A DNA stretch of 18,731 nt. It comes from Thioalkalivibrio nitratireducens. GTDB lineage: Bacteria; Pseudomonadota; Gammaproteobacteria; Ectothiorhodospirales; Ectothiorhodospiraceae. Where the stretch lies: assembly GCA_011390385.1 (NCBI GenBank), contig JAABSN010000055.1:1-18731 (forward strand), written 5' to 3'. Shown one piece after another: positions 7,519 through 14,735 of the stretch. The notes under the pieces were generated by a model. The model ran no database searches, was not told where the DNA came from, and was given only the letters and a program-made list of their open reading frames with translations. Within the stretch, counting starts at the first letter, position 1. Every line of letters begins with the position of its first letter. Both the position numbers and the translations under genes were made by a program.

Positions 7519-8146
7519 TGCTGGCCGGCAATTTCTGGAATATGTCGCGCCCACTGCCCGTTTACTAGTTTGCAGGCGTATGTAAATCAAGAAATCGGGT
7601 ACTGGGTATCCACCAAATTTCCACGCGCCCAACTCATTTTGAGTAGGTGTCTAATGCGAAAGTGGTAAGGCGGGTTCGAACGCACGCTGCCCCGGTCACC
7701 CATGGGCGTGAGTTTCACTTTAGACCTTGCACTTACTGAGATACGGATCAATCCGGGGGCGTCACTTGCGACGTTTGCGTTTATGGGGTTGATCCTCGGC
7801 CTCTTGATTTGGGTCATCAGGAAGCTTGGGTGGGAGCCAGTCATGGTCGCCAGGGCCAGTGCTAAGAGAAAGACAATGTATAAGACAGACACCTGGTCAA
7901 TGTATAAGACAGCCATCTGGTTGCCGCACGCACCTGATCGCGATCAATGAAGATGCTGAACTGTGAAGCCAAGAGGGCCTCCGAAACCAGGAACCGAGGC
8001 GCGCCATGAGACCCCCACCTCGCTGACCGGTGCCTTGCCGTACCACGGGCTTGCTCGGGCCGAGGTGCGGACGAAAACTTGCCATGCGGCCTTTGTGGCT
8101 ACAGGATTTCCCGATCGACTGAACACTGGTGCGGGAGGAAAGCCTG
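7519..8146. other. Gene-poor spacer between napF and glpK
   Basis: This stretch separates the divergent nap operon and glycerol kinase gene. The part from about 7560 to 7925 is visibly richer in A and T than its surroundings. It holds a short open frame on each strand (82 codons plus from 7702, 109 codons minus from 7916). Both would encode a hydrophobic segment, neither has a good ribosome binding site, and I recognise neither. They may be remnants of a lost gene or mobile element. A tandem 24-base repeat lies at 7874-7920. The glpK ribosome binding site is at 8133-8139; no convincing glpK promoter is visible. Confidence 0.5.
7874..7920 (+). repeat. Two-copy 24-base tandem repeat resembling a transposon end
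   Basis: The 23-base unit CAATGTATAAGACAG followed by (A/C)CA(C/T)CTGG occurs at 7874-7896 and again at 7898-7920. The copies agree at 21 of 23 positions and are separated by one T. The TGTATAAGACAG core resembles the Tn5/IS50 mosaic-end core TGTATAAGAGACAG with two bases missing. No transposase gene is in the window, so this is either a remnant end or a binding-site array. Confidence 0.6.
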
Positions 8147-9658
8147 ATGGCAGAGCGTTACGTTCTGGCGATCGATGCCGGTACGACAGGGATCACTGCG
8201 CTGGTGTTCGATCATGCCGGCCGTATTCATGCCCGGGGTTATTCGGAGTTTACCCAGCACTATCCGCGCGCGGGCTGGGTCGAGCACGATGCCGAGGAGA
8301 TCCTGATGGTGACCATCAGGGTGATCGGTGAGGCATTGCGCGCGGGCGATCTGCATACGTCCGATCTCCATGCCATCGGTATCACCAACCAGCGCGAGAC
8401 CGTGGTGCTGTGGGAGAAGTCCAGCGGCGAACCGGTAGGTCGGGCAGTCGTCTGGCAGGATCGCAGGACCGCGAAAGACTGCGACGACCTGCGCGAGCGA
8501 GGTTTGGAGGACTGGGTTCAGGGAAAGACGGGATTACTGCTTGATCCCTATTTCTCGGGCACCAAGCTGCGTTGGCTGCTGGAGCGGGAACCTGGTTTGC
8601 GCGAGCGTGCCCGTCGTGGCGAAATCGCGTTCGGCACCATCGATTCCTGGCTGGTTTATCGGCTCACCGGCCGTCGCGCCCATGTGACCGATTACTCGAA
8701 TGCTTCGCGCACGCTTCTGTACAACATTCATGAACTCCAATGGGACAGGGAATTGCTCGAGGCCTTCGGGGTGCCGGCAGGAATGTTGCCCGAGGTGATG
8801 CCGTCGTCATGGGTCTACGGCGAGACGGATCCGGAGTTGTTTCCGGGCAGGCAGCCGATCCCGATCGGCGGGATCGCCGGCGACCAGCAGGCCGCCCTGT
8901 TCGGACAGGCCTGCTATCGACCCGGGATGGCCAAGAATACCTACGGGACCGGCTCATTCGTGCTCCAGCATACCGGTACCATCGCCGTACCGAGCCAGCA
9001 AAGGCTGCTGACGACGATCGCCTGGGGTATTGGCGACGAAGCGGTGGAATATGCCCAGGAAGGCGCGATCTTCGTCACCGGCGCAGCGGTACAATGGTTG
9101 CGCGACGGGTTGGGAATGATCGCCACTGCCTCCGAGACGGCCGAACTCGCGGCTTCGGTGATCGATAGCGATGGTGTTGTTTTTGTTCCCGCGCTGACCG
9201 GGCTGGGTGCGCCTTACTGGGATCCGTACGCGCGCGGACTCCTGGTGGGTATCACCCGGGGGACGACGCGGGCGCATGTGGCACGAGCGGTTCTCGAAAG
9301 TATCGCGTATCAGACCCGCGACGTGCTCGAGGCGATGCAGCGGGACTCCGGCATTCGGCTGACGGAACTCCGTGCCGATGGCGGCGCGGCGCTGAACCCG
9401 GTGCTGATGCAGTTCCAGGCGGATATTCTGGACAGTGCCGTGGTGGTCCCGGAAGTCTTTGAAACCACCGCGCTCGGTGCAGCCTACCTGGCGGGTCTGG
9501 CCACGGGGTTCTGGGGCAGCCGCGAGGAACTCGAAGGTCAATGGCAGGTGCGCAACCGATACACGCCGCAACGGCCGGGATCGAAACGGGACGATGGGTA
9601 CAAGCGCTGGCAGCGCGCGGTCGCGTTGTCACGGGGTTGGGCGCGCGATGAAGACTGA
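8147..9658 (+). CDS. glpK: Glycerol kinase
   Basis: This 503-residue FGGY-family kinase phosphorylates glycerol to sn-glycerol 3-phosphate with ATP; E. coli GlpK has 502 residues. The phosphate loop is DAGTTGIT at 10-17, where E. coli has DQGTTSSR. The glycerol-binding residues are Arg83-Glu84 (TNQRET) and Tyr135 (DPYFSGTK). The catalytic base is Asp246 (GIAGDQQAALFGQ). The adenine-side blocks TYGTGSF, GLGAPYWDPYARG and ADGGAALNP are intact. The ATG at 8147 is chosen because GGGAGGA lies 7 bases before it; a GTG at 8129 lies upstream of that ribosome binding site. No glpF, glpD or glpR lies nearby, so the gene stands alone, divergent from nap. Confidence 0.95.
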   Translation: MAERYVLAIDAGTTGITALVFDHAGRIHARGYSEFTQHYPRAGWVEHDAEEILMVTIRVIGEALRAGDLHTSDLHAIGITNQRETVVLWEKSSGEPVGRAVVWQDRRTAKDCDDLRERGLEDWVQGKTGLLLDPYFSGTKLRWLLEREPGLRERARRGEIAFGTIDSWLVYRLTGRRAHVTDYSNASRTLLYNIHELQWDRELLEAFGVPAGMLPEVMPSSWVYGETDPELFPGRQPIPIGGIAGDQQAALFGQACYRPGMAKNTYGTGSFVLQHTGTIAVPSQQRLLTTIAWGIGDEAVEYAQEGAIFVTGAAVQWLRDGLGMIATASETAELAASVIDSDGVVFVPALTGLGAPYWDPYARGLLVGITRGTTRAHVARAVLESIAYQTRDVLEAMQRDSGIRLTELRADGGAALNPVLMQFQADILDSAVVVPEVFETTALGAAYLAGLATGFWGSREELEGQWQVRNRYTPQRPGSKRDDGYKRWQRAVALSRGWARDED

Positions 9659-9710
9659 GCCTCGACCGACGATCATGACCACAGGCGTTATCGCAGAAAG
9701 CGAAAAACGC

Positions 9711-9816
9711 AGGGTGCCAGTGCACGCACCGAAGTACGCCGTTCGAGGGCCCGGATCCTCGGGGTCAGGGCCGGCGTGGTATCGGTGCGGTTCGGCTGCG
9801 CCTCACGGCACCCTAC
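9711..9816 (+). repeat. REP-like element, copy 3
   Basis: It begins AGGGTGCCAGTGCACGCACC, contains GCCGTTCGAGG, and ends TCGGTGCGGTTCGGCTGCGC and CACGGCACCCTAC. The first hairpin arm is the most diverged of the five copies. Together with copy 4 it forms a direct pair filling most of the 384 gene-free bases between glpK and the VKOR gene. Confidence 0.8.
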
Positions 9817-9874
9817 GCGGGTTCTTTCGCGCTAACTGCCATGGCGCCGGCGGCCACCCTCGGTCATGAAAGGC

Positions 9875-9982
9875 GTAGGGTGCCAATGAGCGCAGCGAAT
9901 TGCGCCGTTCGAGGCCCCGGAGCCTGGGGGCAGGAGACGGCGCGGTATCGATGCGGTTCGGCTGCGCCTCACGGCACCCTGC
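9875..9982 (+). repeat. REP-like element, copy 4
   Basis: It begins GTAGGGTGCCAATGAGCGCA, continues GCGAATTGCGCCGTTCGAGG, and ends ATGCGGTTCGGCTGCGCCTC and ACGGCACCCT. It is close to the apparent consensus and lies 58 bases after copy 3 in the same orientation, like a tandem BIME-type pair. Confidence 0.85.
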
Positions 9983-10042
9983 AGGGGTTCGCGTTGATGA
10001 TCAATACGATATGAGAAATTTTCAAGAAAAGGGGTTGAATCG

Positions 10043-10927
10043 ATGGCGAAGGCGAGACGCAGGAGCAAGCGTGGGGGGCACGCGCGGATTGGCGCTGCAG
10101 CGGACGGGACGCCTCGTCTGGCACCGGATTGGGTGGTTGTCGGACTGGCATTGGCTGGGGTCGCGGTTACCGCCTACCTGACGACGGTGGCCTGGATGAG
10201 CGAAGCTCCGGCATTCTGTGCCGAGGGGTCGGGCTGCGATCTGATTCAGCAGAGCCGGTGGTCGACGTTGCTTGGGTTGCCGATCGCGCTTTGGGGGCTT
10301 CTTTTGTATGCCCTGCTGGGATTGATCGCTTACCGCATGCCGTCGAAACTGAAGCGGTGGCGACGCCTCTGGTTCCTCGCCTTTGCCGGGGTCTCCATCA
10401 GCGTCTATCTGACGGCCGTGGCCTGGTTCGCACTCGGAGCCTTCTGTGCCTGGTGTCTGCTCTCGCTTGCCATTGTCAGCGCGATCCTGATCGCGGTGTT
10501 CCTCCGGCGCCCGGTATCGGCTCCCGGCATGGGTTGGGGCTCCTGGCTGGCACGCAGCGCGGCAACCGGCCTGTTTCTGGTTCTGGCCCTGCACCTTTAT
10601 TCCAGCGACCTGTTGTCGCGCCCCGAGAATCCGCGATTGGCCGCGTTGGCGGTTCATCTCGATGAAGTCGGAGTGCGCTATTACGGAGCGTCGTGGTGTC
10701 CCAGTTGCCGCGATCAGGCGCGGCTGTTCGGCGCGGCCAGTGACCGCCTCCCGTACGTCGAGTGTTCTCCGGGCGGTCGCGGGACGCCGATGGCCCAGGT
10801 CTGCGTTGCCGCCGGGATCGCCAGCTATCCGACCTGGATCATTCATGGCCGCCGTTTCGAAGAGGTACTGCAGCCCCGGGAACTCGCCCGTCTCTCGGGT
10901 TTCGACTGGGAGGGCCATGGCCGCTGA
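10043..10927 (+). CDS. VKOR-family quinone reductase fused to a thioredoxin-like domain
   Basis: This 294-residue inner-membrane protein of the bacterial vitamin K epoxide reductase family re-oxidises periplasmic disulfide-forming thioredoxins and passes electrons to quinone, doing the work of DsbB. Membrane segments lie near 29-51, 75-97, 110-131, 136-154 and 168-187. Loop cysteines are Cys59 and Cys65, and the quinone-side pair is C135-A-W-C138. The C-terminal domain (about 205-294) is thioredoxin-like with WCPSC (Cys219, Cys222), Cys241 and Cys254, and Pro263 in the SYP turn. The fusion joins the oxidant and its partner in one chain. AAAAGGGG precedes the ATG by about 10 bases. A plausible local client is the four-cysteine IalB-like protein, but that is inference. 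Confidence 0.9.
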   Translation: MAKARRRSKRGGHARIGAAADGTPRLAPDWVVVGLALAGVAVTAYLTTVAWMSEAPAFCAEGSGCDLIQQSRWSTLLGLPIALWGLLLYALLGLIAYRMPSKLKRWRRLWFLAFAGVSISVYLTAVAWFALGAFCAWCLLSLAIVSAILIAVFLRRPVSAPGMGWGSWLARSAATGLFLVLALHLYSSDLLSRPENPRLAALAVHLDEVGVRYYGASWCPSCRDQARLFGAASDRLPYVECSPGGRGTPMAQVCVAAGIASYPTWIIHGRRFEEVLQPRELARLSGFDWEGHGR

Positions 10928-11017
10928 GGTCTCGCCAGCACTGCGGAATCGGCGTACACATCGCGTGAATCCCGACTAGACTGAGGGGAAGCGCAAATCG
11001 ATGGCGGAGGCCGGCCA

Positions 11018-11446
11018 ATGAAATACGTCCAGGATGTTCTGAACGAAAAAGGGCATGATGTCTTTGCAATCAGTCCCGATCACAGCGTGCTGGATGCTCT
11101 GCGACTGATGGCCGACCAGGAGGTCGGGGCTCTGCCAGTGCTGGATGGGGATCGGTTGGTCGGGCTCCTTTCCGAGCGCGACTACGCGCGCAAGGTCATC
11201 CTGATGGAACGCAGCTCCCGTACGACGCCAGTGCGCGACATCATGATGACGCGCGTGCCCTGTGTGGAGCCTTCGCGGACCGTGGAAGAATGCATGGCGC
11301 TGATGACGGACAAGCGCGTGCGCCACCTTCCGGTGTTGAAGGATGGCCGGCTGGTGGGAGTGGTATCGATCGGTGACCTGGTCAAGACCATCATCGATGA
11401 ACAGCAGTTCATCATTTCGCAGCTGGAGCTGTACATCGCCAGTTGA
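11018..11446 (+). CDS. Two-CBS-domain protein
   Basis: This 142-residue protein consists almost only of a CBS pair (Bateman module). The first repeat is at about residues 8-63 (DVFAISPDHSVLDALRLM ... VGALPVLDGDRLVGLLSERD). The second is at about 72-128 (VPCVEPSRTVEECMALM ... VRHLPVLKDGRLVGVVSIGD). Such stand-alone pairs bind adenosine nucleotides and modulate partners; the partner cannot be told from sequence. There is no signal peptide, so it is cytoplasmic. GGAGG lies 9 bases before the ATG. The pcm gene begins 47 bases downstream on the same strand, which suggests co-transcription. Confidence 0.92.
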   Translation: MKYVQDVLNEKGHDVFAISPDHSVLDALRLMADQEVGALPVLDGDRLVGLLSERDYARKVILMERSSRTTPVRDIMMTRVPCVEPSRTVEECMALMTDKRVRHLPVLKDGRLVGVVSIGDLVKTIIDEQQFIISQLELYIAS

Positions 11447-11493
11447 ACAGCACCCGGGTCGATTCCGCCGGGCGGGCCGTGGAGGGGGCACGC

Positions 11494-12174
11494 ATGCAAC
11501 ATGACGATGACCAACGCCAGGCCGCGGCCCTGATCCGCGATGTCGAGAGGGACTTCCGCGAGACCGCGCACACGACGGGCGTGAAGGCCCCCGATCCACG
11601 GCTGGTCGACGCGATGCGGACGCTATCGCGGCGCGACTTCGTGCCCGATACGGCGGCGCGCAACGCCTGGGAGAACCGGGCCCTGCCCATCGGCCATGGC
11701 CAGACGATCTCACAGCCTTTCGTCGTCGCGTTGATGACGCAACTGCTCGAGCTCACACCCGAGAGCCGCGTTCTGGAGATCGGTACCGGGTCCGGCTATC
11801 AGGCGGCGATTCTTGGTGAACTGGCCGCGGAGGTGTTCAGCATCGAAGTCGTGCCGGATCTGGCCGAGACCGCCGCGGCGCGACTCGAGCGCCTCGGGTA
11901 TCGGAACATTCACGTGCGCGCGGGCAACGGCCGCGATGGCTGGCCGGAGGCGGCGCCGTTCGATGCCGTGATCGTTACCGCTGGCGCTGACGTGATTCCC
12001 CCGGCCCTGGTCGAACAGTTGCGGACCGGGGGTCGGCTGGTGATCCCGGTCGATGCCCAATGGGCGGGGCAGGATCTGATCGCCGCCGTGAAGCGCAGCG
12101 ACGGTACCCTGTCCGAGCGCAGAGTGTTGTCAGTGATCTTCGTGCCCCTGATCGGTGGTCCCGGCGGGCAGTGA
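11494..12174 (+). CDS. pcm: Protein-L-isoaspartate O-methyltransferase
   Basis: This 226-residue SAM-dependent enzyme methylates L-isoaspartyl residues in damaged proteins, starting their repair. The family blocks are GHGQTISQPFVVALM (about residues 67-81), the SAM-binding loop VLEIGTGSGYQAA (about 94-106), IEVVPDLAE, and GGRLVIPV near 184-191. The ATG at 11494 is chosen because GGAGGGG lies about 7 bases before it. An in-frame TTG at 11443, overlapping the preceding stop, would add 17 unconserved residues. The sequence ends in a short GGPGGQ tail. Confidence 0.94.
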   Translation: MQHDDDQRQAAALIRDVERDFRETAHTTGVKAPDPRLVDAMRTLSRRDFVPDTAARNAWENRALPIGHGQTISQPFVVALMTQLLELTPESRVLEIGTGSGYQAAILGELAAEVFSIEVVPDLAETAAARLERLGYRNIHVRAGNGRDGWPEAAPFDAVIVTAGADVIPPALVEQLRTGGRLVIPVDAQWAGQDLIAAVKRSDGTLSERRVLSVIFVPLIGGPGGQ

Positions 12175-12240
12175 ATATTGCCAAGGCCGGCTCGCTTCGG
12201 TACAAAGCAGGCTCGCTCGAGCATCAGGCAGATCAGTCCC

Positions 12241-12948
12241 ATGTCAGAACGTGACCCCCAAGCCCGCCCCGAAAGCTTCCTGTCGGGCAGTGTCGGCCCC
12301 GAGAGCAGCGCCGCCCTCGAACAACAACTCGCCGAGCATCGCGCGCATCTGGCCGCCTTGCCCGAGAGTGCCGCGTTGATCCATCGCGCTCATGTACTGC
12401 TGGATATCGGCGAGGTGCTGGTCGGGCTGGAACGGGGTGGCGAGGCATGGGAAACGGTACGGCCGCTGCTGGATCCGCTTGTGGCCGCGGACGCCTGGCA
12501 GGAGGCGGTCGAAGCCTGTGATGTCCTGTACCGGGCCGAACAGGACGATTCCATTATTGCCCTGGGGCATGGGGTCTGGCTCAGTGTGACCTATCCGGTC
12601 AAGGCGCAGACGACGGTGACGATGCTCGGCCACATTGTCGACGAGACCCCGGAGCAGGCCGATGGCGCGGCGGTGGCGGCAATGCTGGCGCACTATATCG
12701 CCGGGCTGCGGACCGAGGGCAGGGAACGCGACAGCCTCATGTTTCTGACCACGCAGATCATTGCCCGTGTCGCGCGTCGGCACCGGGGGATCGAGGATCA
12801 GGAAACGCTCGAGACGTGGATCGAGATGTACGACCTGAACAACACGGACATCCTGTTGCAGCGGCTGGCGCGGATGCTCGATGCGATCGTCGGTGATCAC
12901 TGGTGGTTTGATCGGGACGAACTGCGGGCACGGCTGCCGGTCAACTGA
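12241..12948 (+). CDS. Unrecognised 235-residue helical protein
   Basis: I do not recognise a family. The protein is acidic, largely alpha-helical by composition, and has no signal peptide or membrane segment. It has a single cysteine (in VEACDVLYRAEQDD). Its middle looks like a helical repeat scaffold (LLDIGEVLVGLERGGEAWETV, then AADAWQEAVEACDVLYRA), similar in feel to TPR repeats. The C-terminus has a striking WWFDRDELRARLP motif. The ATG at 12241 is chosen over an upstream in-frame start at 12178 because the latter would add low-complexity sequence; the ribosome binding site is weak. It lies 66 bases after pcm on the same strand. Codon use matches its neighbours, so it is probably a real, conserved gene. 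Confidence 0.8.
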   Translation: MSERDPQARPESFLSGSVGPESSAALEQQLAEHRAHLAALPESAALIHRAHVLLDIGEVLVGLERGGEAWETVRPLLDPLVAADAWQEAVEACDVLYRAEQDDSIIALGHGVWLSVTYPVKAQTTVTMLGHIVDETPEQADGAAVAAMLAHYIAGLRTEGRERDSLMFLTTQIIARVARRHRGIEDQETLETWIEMYDLNNTDILLQRLARMLDAIVGDHWWFDRDELRARLPVN

Positions 12949-12958
12949 GTCGCTGGGT

Positions 12959-12981
12959 CCGGGCCACACGCAGGCGCCCGG
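12959..12981 (+). terminator. GC hairpin after the unrecognised gene
   Basis: CCGGGC at 12959-12964 and GCCCGG at 12976-12981 form a 6-bp stem with an 11-base loop just after the stop codon. There is no run of T after it, so an intrinsic terminator is only possible. Confidence 0.3.
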
Positions 12982-13079
12982 CTGTTCCGCTGGGCTCGAT
13001 CGCCCACGTGTGCGATAGCCAGGGATCGGATCATTCCCGGCGCCGACCGCTTCAATAGCCACTCGAGAGATCGTTCGCG

Positions 13080-13763
13080 ATGATGGAGCAGCCGCAACCA
13101 CGGCCCACGCTTTTCCCTCCGGTGATCAGCTTTCTGCTGGTCACGAATGCCATCGTGTTCGTGCTGCAGTTGTTTGCCTTTGAACCACTGCTTCTGAACT
13201 TTGCCCTCTGGCCCGCGGGAACTCCAGAGGTCATCGAGCAGAACGGCGAACTGGTTCGGGTTCCCCCATTTCAGATCCATCAGCTTGTCAGCTACGGGTT
13301 TCTGCATGGCGGAACCCTGCATCTGTTTCTGAACCTGTTCGCGATGTGGATGCTCGGCGTGCAGTTGGAAAACGCCTGGGGATCGCGTCTGTTCGCGGTC
13401 TACTATTTTTTCTGTGTCGCTGGTGCCGGTCTGATCCAGCTCGCGGTCGCGTCCTACGGGGTACTGAACGCCGAGATTTACCCGACGATCGGGGCGTCCG
13501 GCGGTGTGTTCGGAATCCTCCTCGCGTTCGGCATGATGTTTCCCAACCAGCGGCTGATTTTCCTCCTGCTGCCCGTGCCGATCCGCGCGAAATATTTCGT
13601 GATTGGTTACGGCGCCTTCGAGTTGTTTGCGGGGATCACCGGGAGCATTGCCGGTGTCGCCCATTTTGCACACCTGGGCGGCATGCTGTTCGGTTTTCTG
13701 CTGATTCAATACTGGCGCGGCCGCTTGCCGATCCGGCCGCGGAGGCGCGTTTTCTGGTGGTGA
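13080..13763 (+). CDS. Rhomboid-family intramembrane serine protease
   Basis: This 227-residue inner-membrane protease cleaves membrane-anchored substrates within or near the bilayer. About six membrane segments are visible, starting with FPPVISFLLVTNAIVFVLQL near residues 12-31. The catalytic serine is Ser140 in GASGGVFG, and the catalytic histidine is His198 in FAHLGG. His81 and Asn85 in HLFLNLFAMWMLG correspond to the oxyanion-side residues of GlpG, so the active site is complete. The C-terminus is basic (RPRRRVFWW) and cytoplasmic by the positive-inside rule. The gene may start at the first or second of two adjacent ATG codons; the ribosome binding site is weak. The 251 bases after it hold nothing I can name. 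Confidence 0.93.
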   Translation: MMEQPQPRPTLFPPVISFLLVTNAIVFVLQLFAFEPLLLNFALWPAGTPEVIEQNGELVRVPPFQIHQLVSYGFLHGGTLHLFLNLFAMWMLGVQLENAWGSRLFAVYYFFCVAGAGLIQLAVASYGVLNAEIYPTIGASGGVFGILLAFGMMFPNQRLIFLLLPVPIRAKYFVIGYGAFELFAGITGSIAGVAHFAHLGGMLFGFLLIQYWRGRLPIRPRRRVFWW

Positions 13764-14014
13764 GGGGTCGCTGGTCCGGCTCGATCCGAACTGCCACCGT
13801 GATCTTTGGTCTTGCGCCCGGCCGCGCTCCGAAATGACTTACCGTACATGGTCACAGTGCGTCGGTCTCCCGAGTCATTGTCCGAGGATCTACACTCTGG
13901 TGAGGGGCGCGCACCGGATTCATCAGACCATCGGCTCCTGCCGGTTGTTGAATCCTTGCCGACGGCCCCCGGAACCCGCCAGGGTATCGCCTGTTTCCGA
14001 ACTGGAGGATCTGA

Positions 14015-14464
14015 ATGGACACTGTCTGGATTGTGGTTGCAGACGCAGCGCGTGCACGTATCCTGCGATGCGAAGGGCGTGCATGCCACGGAATTGTCGA
14101 TGTCGAAGCACTCTCGCACAGCGAGTCCCGCTCACAGAATCAGGATCTCGTGTCCGACCGGCCGGGGAGGGGTTGGGCCAGTGCCAGTGGCGACGGCCGA
14201 CACGCGTTTGAAGAGCCGACCGATCCCGCGCACCACGAACGCGACCGTTTCGCCCGTATGGTTGCCGAGCGGCTCAAAGCCGCACATCACGAGGGGACCT
14301 TCAAGCATCTCGTGATCGTTGCCTCGCCGTCGTTTCTGGGAGCGCTGCGCGAGTTCATGGGCCGACAGGTCGCCCAGAGTGTACGCGCCGAGGTCGCCAA
14401 GAACGTGGTCAAGATCGAGGATCCCGAGACCCTTCGGTCCTACCTGCCGGACTTCCTGTACTGA
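14015..14464 (+). CDS. Host-attachment-family protein (COG5622-like)
   Basis: This 149-residue protein begins MDTVWIVVADAARARIL and ends KNVVKIEDPETLRSYLPDFLY. Together with KHLVIVASPSFLGALREFM in the middle, it has the pattern of the family annotated as protein required for attachment to host cells. That family is related to the bacterial eRF1-like fold. The name comes from Agrobacterium work and says little about function in a free-living organism. Residues 35-75 are hydrophilic and rich in Ser, Asp and His, probably a flexible loop. No signal peptide is present, so it is cytoplasmic. TGGAGG lies 7 bases before the ATG. A hairpin follows the stop. Confidence 0.8.
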   Translation: MDTVWIVVADAARARILRCEGRACHGIVDVEALSHSESRSQNQDLVSDRPGRGWASASGDGRHAFEEPTDPAHHERDRFARMVAERLKAAHHEGTFKHLVIVASPSFLGALREFMGRQVAQSVRAEVAKNVVKIEDPETLRSYLPDFLY

Positions 14465-14473
14465 ATCCCTTCC

Positions 14474-14514
14474 GCAACTGCCACAGCGACATTACCCGAC
14501 GCGTCTGTGGTTGC
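14474..14514 (+). terminator. Hairpin after the host-attachment-family gene
   Basis: CCACAG at 14481-14486 pairs with CTGTGG at 14505-14510. The stem continues with GCAA (14474-14477) and TTGC (14511-14514) around a three-base bulge. It begins 10 bases after the stop codon. No T-run follows, so termination is plausible, not certain. Confidence 0.35.
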
Positions 14515-14610
14515 GTGTGGGCTGTCTATACTCGAGGGCGAGGGTACGAACGCGATGTGATGTGAATCTTGATGAGACCGAGGTGCGGCAACGCTGACGA
14601 GGAAAGCCGC

Positions 14611-14699
14611 AGGGTGCCAATGGAGCGCAGCGAATTGCGCCGTTCGAGGCCGGGAGGTTGCCCAGGTGCGGTTTAGCTTCGCCTCGCAAAGCATCCTGC
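14611..14699 (+). repeat. REP-like element, copy 5
   Basis: It begins AGGGTGCCAATGGAGCGCAG, continues CGAATTGCGCCGTTCGAGG, and ends AGGTGCGGTTTAGCTTCGCC and GCATCCTGC. The 3' arm is degenerate compared with the other copies, and the central spacer is shorter. It lies directly upstream of the second DsrC-like gene. Confidence 0.8.
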
Positions 14700-14735
14700 G
14701 CGATGGATTTTTACCTTAACAGAGGAGTAGTGAGC

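Noticed and set aside
7577..7590. TTGAT half-site on the minus strand as an FNR box for nap
   Set aside because: The second half reads ATACG instead of ATCAA, and it lies about 200 bases from napF. Too weak to call.
7661..7705. GGTTCGAAC as the T-arm of a tRNA or an attachment site
   Set aside because: Flanking bases do not form a 5-bp T-stem, and no acceptor, anticodon or D-arm could be placed upstream.
7702..7950. 82-codon plus frame as a small membrane protein gene
   Set aside because: No ribosome binding site, a C-terminal part made of the tandem repeat, and an equally plausible frame on the other strand. Kept only as part of the spacer description.
9994..10004. TTGATGATCAA as an FNR/DNR site upstream of the VKOR gene
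   Set aside because: The half-sites are separated by one base rather than four, so it does not fit the FNR consensus; a chance palindrome is likely.
10022..10918. 298-codon minus-strand frame across the VKOR gene
   Set aside because: Shadow of the VKOR fusion gene; rich in Arg, Gln and Pro with no domain.
11443..11493. TTG start for pcm overlapping the CBS gene stop
   Set aside because: The ATG at 11494 has a strong GGAGGGG site at the right distance, and the extra 17 residues look like non-coding spacer.
14658..14735. Upstream start for the second DsrC-like gene
   Set aside because: It would begin inside the REP-like element. The ATG at 14736 has a good AGGAG site.
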